DNA of 64,000 nt. It comes from Roseateles depolymerans (GTDB taxonomy: Bacteria; Pseudomonadota; Gammaproteobacteria; Burkholderiales; Burkholderiaceae_C). Shown piece by piece: positions 16,355 through 24,830 of the stretch. The stretch's first letter is position 1, and each line of letters opens with the position of its first letter. The translations under genes were made by a program, and so were the position numbers. Under the pieces are notes generated by a model, which did no database searches, was not told the origin of the DNA, and was given only the letters and a program-made list of their open reading frames with translations. The stretch spans positions 124,001 through 188,000 of the forward strand of contig QFOD01000008.1 in the NCBI GenBank assembly GCA_003241055.1, in the 5' to 3' direction.

Positions 16355-16975
16355 TCATGTCAGCACGCGGCGAGCGGGAATGCCCGCGGGGCGGCGCTCA
16401 GCCGGCGCGAGGCCCGCCCCGGCCGGCCCGCGCCAGGCCGGCCGCGACAAATGCGTCGAATGCCGTCCATAAGGGCACAAAATGCCGGCATCCTCTCCCA
16501 ACTGCTCTAGGCCCAGCAAACCCGCCTCCAGCGTGGACAGCTGGCCCGGACGATGGGCCCAGCGCAGCGCGTAGCGGCCGCCCCGATCGGCCGGCAGGGC
16601 CAGGCGGGGCAACGCCGCCAGCCCGGGGTGGGCGGCCAGCAGCCGACGCGACTGCCGCCAACTCCCGTCCAGCAGGATCAGCCGACAAGCGGCGACCGGA
16701 GGCGGCAACGCCACGGCGGGCCCTGGCCCCGGATACAGCAGCACCGACTGCCGTGGGCCGGCCCAGGCCGCCGGATCGAAACGCTCACCCCGCAGCACCC
16801 GGCAACGGGCCAGGCCCAGGCGCAGCAGCACGGCGGTGTTCTTCGCATGAGCGGCCTCGGCCGGGTGCTGCAGGATCAGCAACTCGCTGCGGGTGTCGAC
16901 CGGCGCTGCCGGCAGGCTGCGGCACAGGCAGACGCTGGCCGGCCGCTCGCAGCGCGGGCAGACCGCGCGCGGCAT
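16355..16975 (-). CDS. DTW-domain tRNA-uridine aminocarboxypropyltransferase-like protein
   Basis: This is a 206-aa protein. The N-terminal zinc-type motif is CPRCERPASVCLC, and the family signature appears as LILLDGSWRQSRRLL, i.e. a DGSW variant of DTW/DGTW. Later, RYALRWAHRPGQLSTLEA matches the conserved region binding the substrate. DTW enzymes (TapT in E. coli) transfer the aminocarboxypropyl group of SAM to uridine 47 of tRNA. The assignment to TapT versus the paralogous family is not certain. Its start codon overlaps the stop of the upstream membrane-protein gene (ATGA). Confidence 0.82.
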   Translation of the reverse strand: MPRAVCPRCERPASVCLCRSLPAAPVDTRSELLILQHPAEAAHAKNTAVLLRLGLARCRVLRGERFDPAAWAGPRQSVLLYPGPGPAVALPPPVAACRLILLDGSWRQSRRLLAAHPGLAALPRLALPADRGGRYALRWAHRPGQLSTLEAGLLGLEQLGEDAGILCPYGRHSTHLSRPAWRGPAGAGLAPAERRPAGIPARRVLT

Positions 16976-17532
16976 CAGGCGACCGGCGGCGCGAGGGTCG
17001 AGGCGCTGGTTTCCGGCCCCGCGTCGCCGGCAGCGGCCGTCTCTCGGCGCTGCGCCCGGGAACTCGGCAGGCTTTCATGCCGCCGGCGCGCCAGGCGCCC
17101 GGCCCAGGACACGCCCGCCAGCACGCCAAGAATGTTCAGGCCGCCGTACAGCGGCGCGGCCGAGGACGACAGCAGCATGGTCTGCGCCGGCGCCGAGTAG
17201 GAGCGGGGCTTCATTGCGAAGTTGAAGGCACCAAACACCACCAGACCGGCCCATGCCAGGCCCACGCCGATCAGCAGCCAGCCGACGTAGGGGCGATGCC
17301 GCCGCCGTGTCGGCCGCAGCGTGAAGTAGGCCCAGGGCAGCGCCAGCAGCACCAGCAGCAGCGCGATGGCCAATGCTTCGCCCAGCATCACCGGCAGCGC
17401 GTTGCGCCCCCCCAGGGCGGCATACCAGGCCCGCGGCAGGCCGACGCTGGACAGGGCGGCGGCCAGACCGACGGCGGCCCCGTACAGCAGCAGACCGGAG
17501 AAAAACGCTTTGGCTTTGCGGGCGGCTCTCAT
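16975..17532 (-). CDS. Small integral membrane protein of unknown function
   Basis: This is a 185-aa protein I do not recognise. It has about four hydrophobic segments: FFSGLLLYGAAVGLAAAL, an LPVMLGEALAIALLLVLLALPWAYF stretch (given as composition only), VGWLLIGVGLAWAGLVVFGAF, and LYGGLNILGVLAGVSWAG. A basic, Ser/Arg-rich cytoplasmic tail follows. Start 17532 (MRAARKAKAF) is chosen because the earlier in-frame codons are hydrophilic and overlap the terminator of the preceding gene. It is translationally coupled by ATGA overlap to the DTW protein gene, but a functional link cannot be inferred. Confidence 0.7.
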   Translation of the reverse strand: MRAARKAKAFFSGLLLYGAAVGLAAALSSVGLPRAWYAALGGRNALPVMLGEALAIALLLVLLALPWAYFTLRPTRRRHRPYVGWLLIGVGLAWAGLVVFGAFNFAMKPRSYSAPAQTMLLSSSAAPLYGGLNILGVLAGVSWAGRLARRRHESLPSSRAQRRETAAAGDAGPETSASTLAPPVA

Positions 17533-17582
17533 GGCCGGATTCTCGGCGCGCGTAGACGTCGCCCCGGAGTGAATTCCCCACA

Positions 17583-17619
17583 GAAAACAAAACCCGCCGG
17601 CCTGGATCGGGCGGCGGGT
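17583..17619 (-). terminator. Rho-independent terminator downstream of the 60-aa gene
   Basis: Read on the minus strand, ACCCGCC (17619-17613) pairs with GGCGGGT (17598-17592) and is followed directly by TTTTGTTTTC. It would end transcription of the small gene at 17691-17873 before the membrane-protein gene. The presence of a dedicated terminator supports that small gene being real. Confidence 0.65.
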
Positions 17620-17690
17620 CGGGCTGCGGCGGCCCTCCGGACTGGCCGGAGGCGCCACGCGGCAGCGCGCGTGGCCGGGGGGACAGATGC

Positions 17691-17873
17691 TCAGCGCTTG
17701 CGGTCGAAGCGCAGCGTGCGCGCCAGGCTGCGGCGGTCGCCGCTGTAGAAGGCCGTGTCGAAGGCCTCGTGCTTGCGGCCCTTTTCAACCGTGTCGTCCG
17801 CGCTCCAGCCCAGACCCTCGGGGAGGGGCTGGCGACGCGTCTGGGAATCTTGGCGGGTTTGGATCTTGATCAT
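17691..17873 (-). CDS. Small hypothetical protein (60 aa)
   Basis: This is a 60-residue, strongly charged, soluble protein (MIKIQTRQDSQTRRQPLPEG at the start, LARTLRFDRKR at the end). I recognise no family. In favour of a real gene: it fills an otherwise empty gap, a good terminator lies just downstream on the same strand, and its amino-acid mix is not the Ala/Arg/Pro noise seen in shadow frames. A ribosome binding site is not obvious. Confidence 0.45.
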   Translation of the reverse strand: MIKIQTRQDSQTRRQPLPEGLGWSADDTVEKGRKHEAFDTAFYSGDRRSLARTLRFDRKR

Positions 17874-18020
17874 GGCTGTCTATGGCCTGTCTCGCTACCG
17901 AAAGCTGGCGCGATTGTGGAGAACAACGCCCCCTCTTCACCGTCGGTTGACGATGGCCTGACTTTTTTTTGCAGATTTTTCTTGCGGACAATGATGCTTT
18001 TGTCACTTACCTTCACCGCC

Positions 18021-19403
18021 ATGAGCGTCCTGCTGAAGAAAACCCTGCCGGCCAAGGCCATCGCCATCACCGTCGTCGACCGTGCCGCCTTCCAGGTCCT
18101 GGCGCCCGCGCTGCAGGACAACGAGCGCCAGTGGCTGGCCACGCTGGGCTTTGTCGGCGCGCCGGACACCTTCGCGCTGCTGCCCGGCGCTGACGGTGGA
18201 CTGGCCCGGGTGTTCGCCGGCATCAGCCATGCGGCCCATCCCTTCGCACTCAGCCACCTGCCGCTCGCGCTGCCGGAAGGCCAGTACAAGCTCGACGAAG
18301 CCGGCCTGCCGCTACTGCCCGAGGCGGCCGCGCTGTCCTGGGAGCTGGGCGGCTACCGCTTCGATCTCTACAAGACGGCCAAGCGCGCCCCGGCAACGCT
18401 GGTGCTGAAGAACGGCGCCGACGCCGAACGCGGCCTGGCCCTGGCCGCCGCGATGAGTGCCACCCGTGATCTGGTCAACACGCCGGCCGAGCACATGGGC
18501 CCGGCCGAGCTGTCGGCGGCCGCCAAGGCACTGGCCAAGCAATACGGCGCCAGCTTCACCGAGGTGGTGGGTGACGCGCTGCTGAAGAAGAACTTCCCCA
18601 GCATCCACGCGGTCGGCCGCGCGAGCACGCGCCCGCCTCGCCTGATCGAGCTGAACTGGGGCAACCCCAAGCATCCCAGGCTGGCGCTGGTCGGCAAGGG
18701 CGTGTGCTTCGACTCCGGCGGCCTCGACATCAAGTCAGCCGACGGCATGCGCCAGATGAAGAAGGACATGGGCGGCGCCGCGAACGCGCTGGGCCTGGCC
18801 ACGCTGATCATGGCGCTGAAGCTGCCGGTGCGCCTGCAGCTGCTGATCCCGGCGGTGGAGAACATGATCGCCGGCAACGCCTACCGGCCCGGTGACGTCA
18901 TCAAGACCCGCAAGGGCCTGCACATCGAGATCGGCAACACCGATGCCGAGGGCCGCGTGATCCTGTGCGACGCCCTGGCCTACGCGGCGGAATCCCGCCC
19001 CGACCTGGTGATCGACCTGGCCACGCTGACTGGCGCCGCCCGCGTGGCCCTGGGCCCGCAGCTGCCGGCCCTGTTCGCCAAGCACATGGACACCGCCCGC
19101 GATCTGGTGGACCTGGGCCTGAAGCTGGACGACCCGCTGTGGCACATGCCGCTGTGGGCGCCGTATCACGCCGGCATCGAGAGCTCGATAGGCGACATCG
19201 TGAACACCGGCCGCAACGCGATGGCGGGCGCCATCAACGCGGCGCTGTTCCTGGAAGACTTCCTGCCGGTCGACCAGGACTGGCTGCACGTCGACCTGTT
19301 CGCCTGGAACGACATCGCCCGGCCCGGCCGCCCGATCGGCGGCGAGGCGCAGACGATTCGCACGCTGCTGAACTACCTCGAGCAGCGCTACCTGGCCGAC
19401 TGA
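18021..19403 (+). CDS. Leucyl aminopeptidase-family (M17) metallopeptidase
   Basis: This is a 460-aa protein. The C-terminal M17 catalytic domain begins near residue 150. LALVGKGVCFDSGGLDIKS carries the metal-binding Lys and Asp, KKDMGGAA the next, and NTDAEGRVILCDAL is the family signature with metal Asp/Glu and the active-site Arg. LIDLATLTGAARVALG in the same region is also conserved (here VIDLATLTGA). It hydrolyses N-terminal residues of peptides using two divalent metals. It resembles the E. coli PepB/YpdE-type shorter members more than PepA. Start 18021 (MSVLLKK) is chosen; an in-frame ATG 27 bases upstream would only add a hydrophobic stub. Confidence 0.9.
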   Translation: MSVLLKKTLPAKAIAITVVDRAAFQVLAPALQDNERQWLATLGFVGAPDTFALLPGADGGLARVFAGISHAAHPFALSHLPLALPEGQYKLDEAGLPLLPEAAALSWELGGYRFDLYKTAKRAPATLVLKNGADAERGLALAAAMSATRDLVNTPAEHMGPAELSAAAKALAKQYGASFTEVVGDALLKKNFPSIHAVGRASTRPPRLIELNWGNPKHPRLALVGKGVCFDSGGLDIKSADGMRQMKKDMGGAANALGLATLIMALKLPVRLQLLIPAVENMIAGNAYRPGDVIKTRKGLHIEIGNTDAEGRVILCDALAYAAESRPDLVIDLATLTGAARVALGPQLPALFAKHMDTARDLVDLGLKLDDPLWHMPLWAPYHAGIESSIGDIVNTGRNAMAGAINAALFLEDFLPVDQDWLHVDLFAWNDIARPGRPIGGEAQTIRTLLNYLEQRYLAD

Positions 19404-19404
19404 G

Positions 19405-20256
19405 TTACTCGGACGGCGTCGCGTCGTCCGCAGACGGCACGGCCGGCGCCACGGGCTCGACCGCCTGGGCCTGAGCCGCCGGCCTGGGGCCACGCGGCGC
19501 GTCCGGGCGGCGGCCACCACGGCCTTCGGGTCGTCCATCCCCACGGCCACCAGCGCGCGCGCCGGGCCGGCCGCCATCGCGGCGTCCCTCGCGCGGGCCA
19601 TCGCGGCGGCCTTCGCCACGGCCCTCCGGGCGGCCATGGCGCGGTGCGCGCTCCTCACGCGGCGGTGCCTCGGCGCGCTCCTTGCGGGCGATCTCCAGCA
19701 GGCCCTGCAACTCCTCGGGCTTGACGCCCTTGAGCGCGCAGAAGTTGGCCTCGGTCAGCTTGGTGTGCTCGAAGTCCCACAGCAGCTGGCCGCGATTGCG
19801 GCGCTCCTGCTCCTGCTGCTGCTGGCGCTCCTGCTGAACACCGCGACGGCGGGCCAGCTCCTCCTTGGCCGCAGCCAGGTGCTCGGCACTGATCTCGCCG
19901 GCCGGGTTGCCATCGAGATCGAAACGGGTCTTGGCCTGGGTCAGTGCGATCAGATAGCCCGTGCCGCCGGTGTGACGGCGCAGGAAGGCGCTGAGCTGGG
20001 CCTTGCTGAACTTGCCCGGCGCGCGCTCCTGGATGTCGGACTGGATGCGCAGCTTCACCGGCTTGGGTCGCCCGACGAACAGGCCGGGGAAGAGCTGCTT
20101 CAGTTCGGCAGCAACGTCGACCGCAGGCGCGGGCTCGCCCGCGGCAGGCGCCGCGGCAACCGCGGTATCGGCCGGCGGCGCGTCAGCGGCGGTCATGTCG
20201 GGCTCGGAGGCCGGCGCGGCAGGCGGCGTCACGGATTCAGGGAATTCAGAATTCAT
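19405..20256 (-). CDS. ProQ/FinO-domain RNA-binding protein with RG-rich tail
   Basis: This is a 283-aa protein with three regions. The acidic, Ala/Pro-rich N-terminus is followed by the ProQ/FinO RNA-chaperone domain (~residues 55-145), which includes LFPGLFVGRPKPVKLRIQSD and FLRRHTGGTGYLIAL. A Gln-rich helix follows, and then a long Arg/Gly-rich tail (REGRRDGGRPGARAGGRGDG). The FinO fold binds structured RNAs such as sRNAs and 3' ends; the RG tail likely adds non-specific RNA affinity. Start 20256 (MNSEFPE) is preferred to an ATG seven codons upstream. It ends one base after the convergent aminopeptidase stop. Confidence 0.88.
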   Translation of the reverse strand: MNSEFPESVTPPAAPASEPDMTAADAPPADTAVAAAPAAGEPAPAVDVAAELKQLFPGLFVGRPKPVKLRIQSDIQERAPGKFSKAQLSAFLRRHTGGTGYLIALTQAKTRFDLDGNPAGEISAEHLAAAKEELARRRGVQQERQQQQEQERRNRGQLLWDFEHTKLTEANFCALKGVKPEELQGLLEIARKERAEAPPREERAPRHGRPEGRGEGRRDGPREGRRDGGRPGARAGGRGDGRPEGRGGRRPDAPRGPRPAAQAQAVEPVAPAVPSADDATPSE

Positions 20257-20371
20257 CGCGGAGCGATCAGCAAGCAAGGCCGCGGATTGTCGTTCAGGTC
20301 GGCGCCATGCGCCTGACAGCAGGCAGCAAATGCCTCCGCGCCCCGCGTACGGCCTCCACGGGCGGCCCCGC

Positions 20372-21040
20372 TCAGAGCCCGCCGAACACCTTCTTCAGCA
20401 GTGCGCTGCCGCTGCCGACCGGGTCGCGACGGATCTTCTTCTCCTCCTCGCCGATCAGCAGGAACAGCCCGTCCAGCGCCCGCTGGGTCACGTACTGCTG
20501 GGCATTGGCCTCGTCCCCCTTCACCAGCCCGAAGGTGGCCGCCTTCTTGGCGACGGCGTTGTACTTGTCGGCCAGCGACACGCGCCGCGTGGCCTCGGTG
20601 ACGATGGGCAGGAACTGCTGGAACAGCGGCTCGCGGGTCTTGGTCTCGAAGAAGCGCGTGACGGAGTCGTCGCCGCCCTTGAGGATCTTCAGCCCGTCCT
20701 CCACGCTCATGTCTCGCACGGCCTTCAGCAGCACCGGCTTGGCCACGGGCACGGCGGCCTCGGCGGCCCGGTTCATGGCCAGCACCAGCTCGTCCACCCG
20801 TGCCCCCTGGCCCATGCCACGCAGCAGCCGGGCCCCGTCGCGCAGGGCGCCGGGCAGCTCGATCTTGACGCGCGGGTCGCCCATGAAACCGTCGGTGCGA
20901 CCCAGCGACGCCACCGCGGCGCCGGCACCGCGCTCCAGCGCCGCGCGGATGCCCGCATTGGCATCCACCTCGGTCAGCGACGCGGCCCAGGCCGGGGCGA
21001 GCATCCAGGGGGCACAGGCCAGCACCAGACGACGTTGCAT
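20372..21040 (-). CDS. DUF4197-domain protein, exported
   Basis: This is a 222-aa protein with an N-terminal signal peptide (MQRRLVLACAPWMLAPAWAA). The mostly helical body matches DUF4197: LRDGARLLRGMGQGARVDEL, LKGGDDSVTRFFETKTREPL and the C-terminal ALDGLFLLIGEEEKKIRRDP are the recognisable conserved blocks. Function is unknown; the family is periplasmic in proteobacteria. Start 21040 places the signal peptide at the N-terminus. It diverges from the amidohydrolase gene across 129 bp. Confidence 0.85.
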   Translation of the reverse strand: MQRRLVLACAPWMLAPAWAASLTEVDANAGIRAALERGAGAAVASLGRTDGFMGDPRVKIELPGALRDGARLLRGMGQGARVDELVLAMNRAAEAAVPVAKPVLLKAVRDMSVEDGLKILKGGDDSVTRFFETKTREPLFQQFLPIVTEATRRVSLADKYNAVAKKAATFGLVKGDEANAQQYVTQRALDGLFLLIGEEEKKIRRDPVGSGSALLKKVFGGL

Positions 21041-21169
21041 GCAGAACTCCCGAAACGGCAAAGCGCCATCTTGCCAGCCCCGTCGGCCGCGCCGCACCGG
21101 CAGCACGCTTGCGCTGGGTCAAGGTGGCCGGCACGCGGCGCCCTAGCATCCGCCGGAGGAGACCACACC

Positions 21170-22108
21170 ATGCTGCCGGCCTACATCACGCACGCAGACT
21201 GCGCACGCCACGAGATGGGCGAAGGGCACCCGGAATGCCCGGAGCGGCTGGCGGCCATCGCCGACCAGCTGCTGCTGCGCGGCCTGCTCGACTACATGCT
21301 GCCGGTGGACGCCCCGCTGGCCACCGAGGCCCAGCTGGAGCGCGCGCACTCCGCGCTGCACGTGCGGCGCCTGCTGGCCAGCGCCCCGGCCAGCGGCTAC
21401 GCGCAGGTGGACCCCGACACCCGCATGTGTCCGCACACCGTGCGCGCCGCGCTGCGGGCCGCCGGTGCGGCCGTGCAGGCCACCGACATGGTGCTGCGCG
21501 GCGAGGTGCCGTCGGCCTTCTGCGCGGTGCGCCCGCCCGGCCACCATGCGGAGCGCGACGCCGCCATGGGCTTTTGCTTCTTCAACAACGCCGCCGTCGG
21601 CGTGCGCCACGCGCTGGACGTGCACGGCCTGAGCCGGGTCGCGCTGGTGGACTTCGACGTGCACCACGGCAACGGCAGCGAGGACATCCTGGCCGGCGAC
21701 GAGCGCGTGCTGATGTGCAGCATCTTCGAGACCGGCCTCTACCCCTTCAACGGCGAGGAGGCCCGCACGCTGAAGGACGCCCCCAATCTCGTCAACGTGG
21801 GCCTGCCGCCGCGCAGCGGCAGCGAGGCCTTCCGCAGCGCCGTCACGCAGCACTGGCTGCCCGCGCTGGAGGCCTTCCGGCCGGAGCTCCTCTTCATCAG
21901 CGCCGGCTTCGATGCCCACCGCGAGGACGACATGGGCAACCTGGGCCTGGTGGAGGCCGACTACGAATGGGTCACGCGCCAGCTGATGGACCTGGCCTGG
22001 CGCCACTGCCGCGGGCGCGTGATTTCCTGCCTGGAGGGCGGTTATGTGTTGAGCCCGCTGGCGCGCAGCGTGGCCGCCCACGTCAAGGTGCTGATCGGCG
22101 CCGACTAG
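21170..22108 (+). CDS. Histone deacetylase-family amidohydrolase (acetylpolyamine amidohydrolase-like)
   Basis: This is a 312-aa zinc-dependent arginase/deacetylase-fold enzyme. Active-site motifs are AVRPPGHHAERDAAMGFCFF (tandem His), VDFDVHHGNGSED (zinc Asp and His), SAGFDAHREDDMG (zinc Asp) and LEGGYVLSPLARS. Bacterial members deacetylate acetylpolyamines or other acetylated amines and possibly protein lysines. A GGAGGAG ribosome binding site precedes the ATG. The next gene, an acetyltransferase-bearing fusion, starts 10 bases after its stop, so an acetylation/deacetylation pair is plausible. Confidence 0.92.
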   Translation: MLPAYITHADCARHEMGEGHPECPERLAAIADQLLLRGLLDYMLPVDAPLATEAQLERAHSALHVRRLLASAPASGYAQVDPDTRMCPHTVRAALRAAGAAVQATDMVLRGEVPSAFCAVRPPGHHAERDAAMGFCFFNNAAVGVRHALDVHGLSRVALVDFDVHHGNGSEDILAGDERVLMCSIFETGLYPFNGEEARTLKDAPNLVNVGLPPRSGSEAFRSAVTQHWLPALEAFRPELLFISAGFDAHREDDMGNLGLVEADYEWVTRQLMDLAWRHCRGRVISCLEGGYVLSPLARSVAAHVKVLIGAD

Positions 22109-22118
22109 AGTTGACCCC

Positions 22119-24812
22119 ATGGACACCCATTTCCTCGCCCCGCTGTTCACCCCGCGCTCCATCGTCGTCTTTGCCGGACCGCGTGACGAACCGGAACGCC
22201 AGACGGTGCAGGCACGCGCGCTGTGCGCCGCGCTGGACGCCGCGCCGGGGCCGCATCCGCCCCAGTACCTGGACGTGGACACGCAGGGCACGCTGGGAGA
22301 GCTGGCGCGCGCGCGCGCCGACCTAGCCATCATCGCGCTGCCCAACGACGAGATCGCCGCCGCGCTGGAGCTGGCCGGGCGCATCGCCTGCCGCAGCGCC
22401 CTCATCATCAACAGCGGCCTGGGCGCCGAGGAGGTGGCCCAGCTCAAGCGCATTGCGCGCCGCGAGGGCATCCACCTGCTGGGGCCCAACTGCATGGGCT
22501 TCCAGCGCCCCTCGCTCAAGCTCAACGCCAGCGCGGCCGGCCCGCTGGCCAGCGAGGGCCCGCTGGCGCTGGTGTCGCAGTCCGGCGCGCTGACCACCGC
22601 GATGCTGGACTGGGCGCGGCTGCACGGCGTGGGCTTCAGCCAGGTGGTGGCGCTGGGCCCCAATGCCGCGGTGGACCTGGCCCAGGTGCTGGACTTCCTG
22701 GCCACCGATGCGCGCACGCAGAGCATCGTGGTCTACCTGGAGGGCATCTCCAACGCACGGCGCTTCATGAGCGCGCTGCGCTCGGCGGCCCACGCCAAGC
22801 CGGTGGTGGTGCTGAAGGCCGGCCGGCGCAGCGCCGGCAACGAGGCCGCGCTGACCCACAGCCGCGCCATCGTCGGCAGCGACGACGTGTTCGACGCCGC
22901 GCTGCGCCGTGCCGGCGCGGTGCGGGTGCGCAGCTTCGTGGAGCTGTTCTCGGCCGCCAAGTGTCTGGCCGCGCGCTATCGCCCCGTGGGCAAGCGCCTG
23001 GCCATCATCGCCAACGGCGGTGGCCCCGGCGTGCTGGCGGCCGACTGGGTCAGCGAGATCGGCCTGCAGCTGGGCCGCCTGGCGCCCGAGGCCGTGGCCC
23101 GACTCTCGCCGCAACTGGGCCCGCTGGCCTCGCTGACCGACCTGGTGGACCTGTCTGCCGACGCCACGCCCGAGCAGTTCGCCGCGGCCGTGGCGGCTGG
23201 TGCCAACGACCCCGGCGTGGACGGCATGCTGGCCATCTACACGCCGCAGATCGGCACCGACCCGGTCGCCACCGCCCAAGCCGTGGCGGCGGCGCGCGCG
23301 CAGCAGACCAAGCCGCTGCTGGCCTGCTGGATGGGCGATGCCACCGTGGCCGAGGGCCGGCGCCTGCTGCACGAGAGCGGCATCCCGAGCTTTCGCACGC
23401 CCGAGGCGGCCGTGGGCGCCTTCGGCAACATCGCGTCCTTCTACGAGAACCAGCAGCTGCTGCAGCAGACGCCCTCGCCCATGTCCGAGCTGGCCCAGCC
23501 CGACATCGAGGCCGCGCGCCTGCTGATCGAGAGCGTGCTGGCCGAGCGCCGCCGCACACTGACCGAGATGGAGAGCAAGGCGCTGCTGGCGGCCTTCCAC
23601 ATCCCGGTCACGCAGACCGTGCTGGCGCGCAGTGCCAACGAGGCCATGATGCTGGCCACGCAGATGGGCTTCCCGGTGGCGCTGAAGATCGACTCGCCGG
23701 ACGTCTCCCACAAGAGCGACTGCCAGGGCGTGGCGCTCAACATCCAGAGCGGCGCCGCCGCGCGTGACACCTACAACGAGATGCTGCAGCGCGTGAAGCG
23801 CCTGCAGCCCCAGGCCCGCATCAACGGCGTGACCGTGCAGCGCATGGTGTCCAGTCGCGGCGGCCGCGAGGTCTGCGTGGGCGTGGTGACCGACGAGGCC
23901 TTCGGCCCGGTGGTGATGTTCGGCGCGGGCGGCCGCATGATCGAACTCATCGCCGACCGCGCGATGGAGCTGCCGCCGCTGAACCAGTTCCTGGCCCGCC
24001 GCCTGACCGAGCGCGCCCGCGTGGCCGAGACGCTGGGCGAATGGCAGGGCTCGCCACCCGCCGACCACGAGGCGCTGGAGCGCGTGCTGCTGCGGGTCAG
24101 CGAGATGGTGTGCGAGTTCCCGCAGCTGCGGGAGATGGACATCAACCCGCTGATCGTCGATGAACACGGCGCCATCGCGGTTGATGCGCGCATCGTGCTG
24201 CATCCGGTGCCGCAGACGGGCACGGTGCGCTCGCCGGCCTACTCGCACCTGGCCATCCTGCCCTACCCGGCCCGCTACGAGCAGATCTGGCCGCTGGCCG
24301 GTGGCGGCGAGGTGCTGGTGCGCCCGGTGCGGCCGGACGACGCGCAGATGCTGCAGGACATGGTGCGCCGCCTCAAGCCGGAGAGCCGCTACTTCCGCTT
24401 CGCCAGCGCGATCACCGAGCTGCCGCCGGGTCTGCTGGCGCGGCTCACGCTGATCGACTACGACCGCGAGATGGCGCTGGTGGCCGTGTGGCGCGAGCGC
24501 ACCGCACGCGACGACGGCGAGTTCGACGAGACCGAGCGCATCGTGGGCGTGTCCCGCATCATCACCAACCCCGATCAGACCAGCTGCGAATTCAGCCTGC
24601 TGGTGTCCGACGACTTCGGCGGCAAGGGCCTGGGCTCGCGGCTGATGGAGGGCATCATGGACGCTGCCCGCGAGAAGGGCCTGGCCGACGTGGAGGGCCT
24701 GGTGCTGAGCAACAACGCCGACATGCTCAAGCTGATGCGCAGCCTGGGCTTCACGGTCAAGCCCTTCCCGGAGGACCCGGACTTCAGGCTGGTGAGCCAC
24801 TCGCTGAGCTGA
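22119..24812 (+). CDS. NDP-forming acyl-CoA synthetase-like protein fused to GNAT acetyltransferase (Pat-type)
   Basis: This is an 897-aa fusion in three parts: a CoA-binding domain (SIVVFAGPRD..., ending LLGPNCMGFQRP), ligase-CoA and ATP-grasp domains (LALVSQSGALTTAML; PVALKIDSPDVSHKSDCQGV), and a C-terminal GNAT domain (~730-890) with CEFSLLVSDDFGGKGLGSRL. Enterobacterial Pat/PatZ proteins with this architecture acetylate lysines, e.g. of acetyl-CoA synthetase, using the synthetase half as a sensor. The sequence LTHSRAIVGSDDVF retains a His where the phospho-His of active NDP-forming synthetases lies, so catalysis may persist. It is cotranscribed with the deacetylase-like gene. Confidence 0.88.
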   Translation: MDTHFLAPLFTPRSIVVFAGPRDEPERQTVQARALCAALDAAPGPHPPQYLDVDTQGTLGELARARADLAIIALPNDEIAAALELAGRIACRSALIINSGLGAEEVAQLKRIARREGIHLLGPNCMGFQRPSLKLNASAAGPLASEGPLALVSQSGALTTAMLDWARLHGVGFSQVVALGPNAAVDLAQVLDFLATDARTQSIVVYLEGISNARRFMSALRSAAHAKPVVVLKAGRRSAGNEAALTHSRAIVGSDDVFDAALRRAGAVRVRSFVELFSAAKCLAARYRPVGKRLAIIANGGGPGVLAADWVSEIGLQLGRLAPEAVARLSPQLGPLASLTDLVDLSADATPEQFAAAVAAGANDPGVDGMLAIYTPQIGTDPVATAQAVAAARAQQTKPLLACWMGDATVAEGRRLLHESGIPSFRTPEAAVGAFGNIASFYENQQLLQQTPSPMSELAQPDIEAARLLIESVLAERRRTLTEMESKALLAAFHIPVTQTVLARSANEAMMLATQMGFPVALKIDSPDVSHKSDCQGVALNIQSGAAARDTYNEMLQRVKRLQPQARINGVTVQRMVSSRGGREVCVGVVTDEAFGPVVMFGAGGRMIELIADRAMELPPLNQFLARRLTERARVAETLGEWQGSPPADHEALERVLLRVSEMVCEFPQLREMDINPLIVDEHGAIAVDARIVLHPVPQTGTVRSPAYSHLAILPYPARYEQIWPLAGGGEVLVRPVRPDDAQMLQDMVRRLKPESRYFRFASAITELPPGLLARLTLIDYDREMALVAVWRERTARDDGEFDETERIVGVSRIITNPDQTSCEFSLLVSDDFGGKGLGSRLMEGIMDAAREKGLADVEGLVLSNNADMLKLMRSLGFTVKPFPEDPDFRLVSHSLS

Positions 24813-24830
24813 GCACCCGGCCCACGGCGG

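Noticed and set aside
22323..24800. Long minus-strand frame antisense to the acyl-CoA synthetase/GNAT gene
   Set aside because: Composition typical of antisense noise and no start signal; the sense gene is certain.
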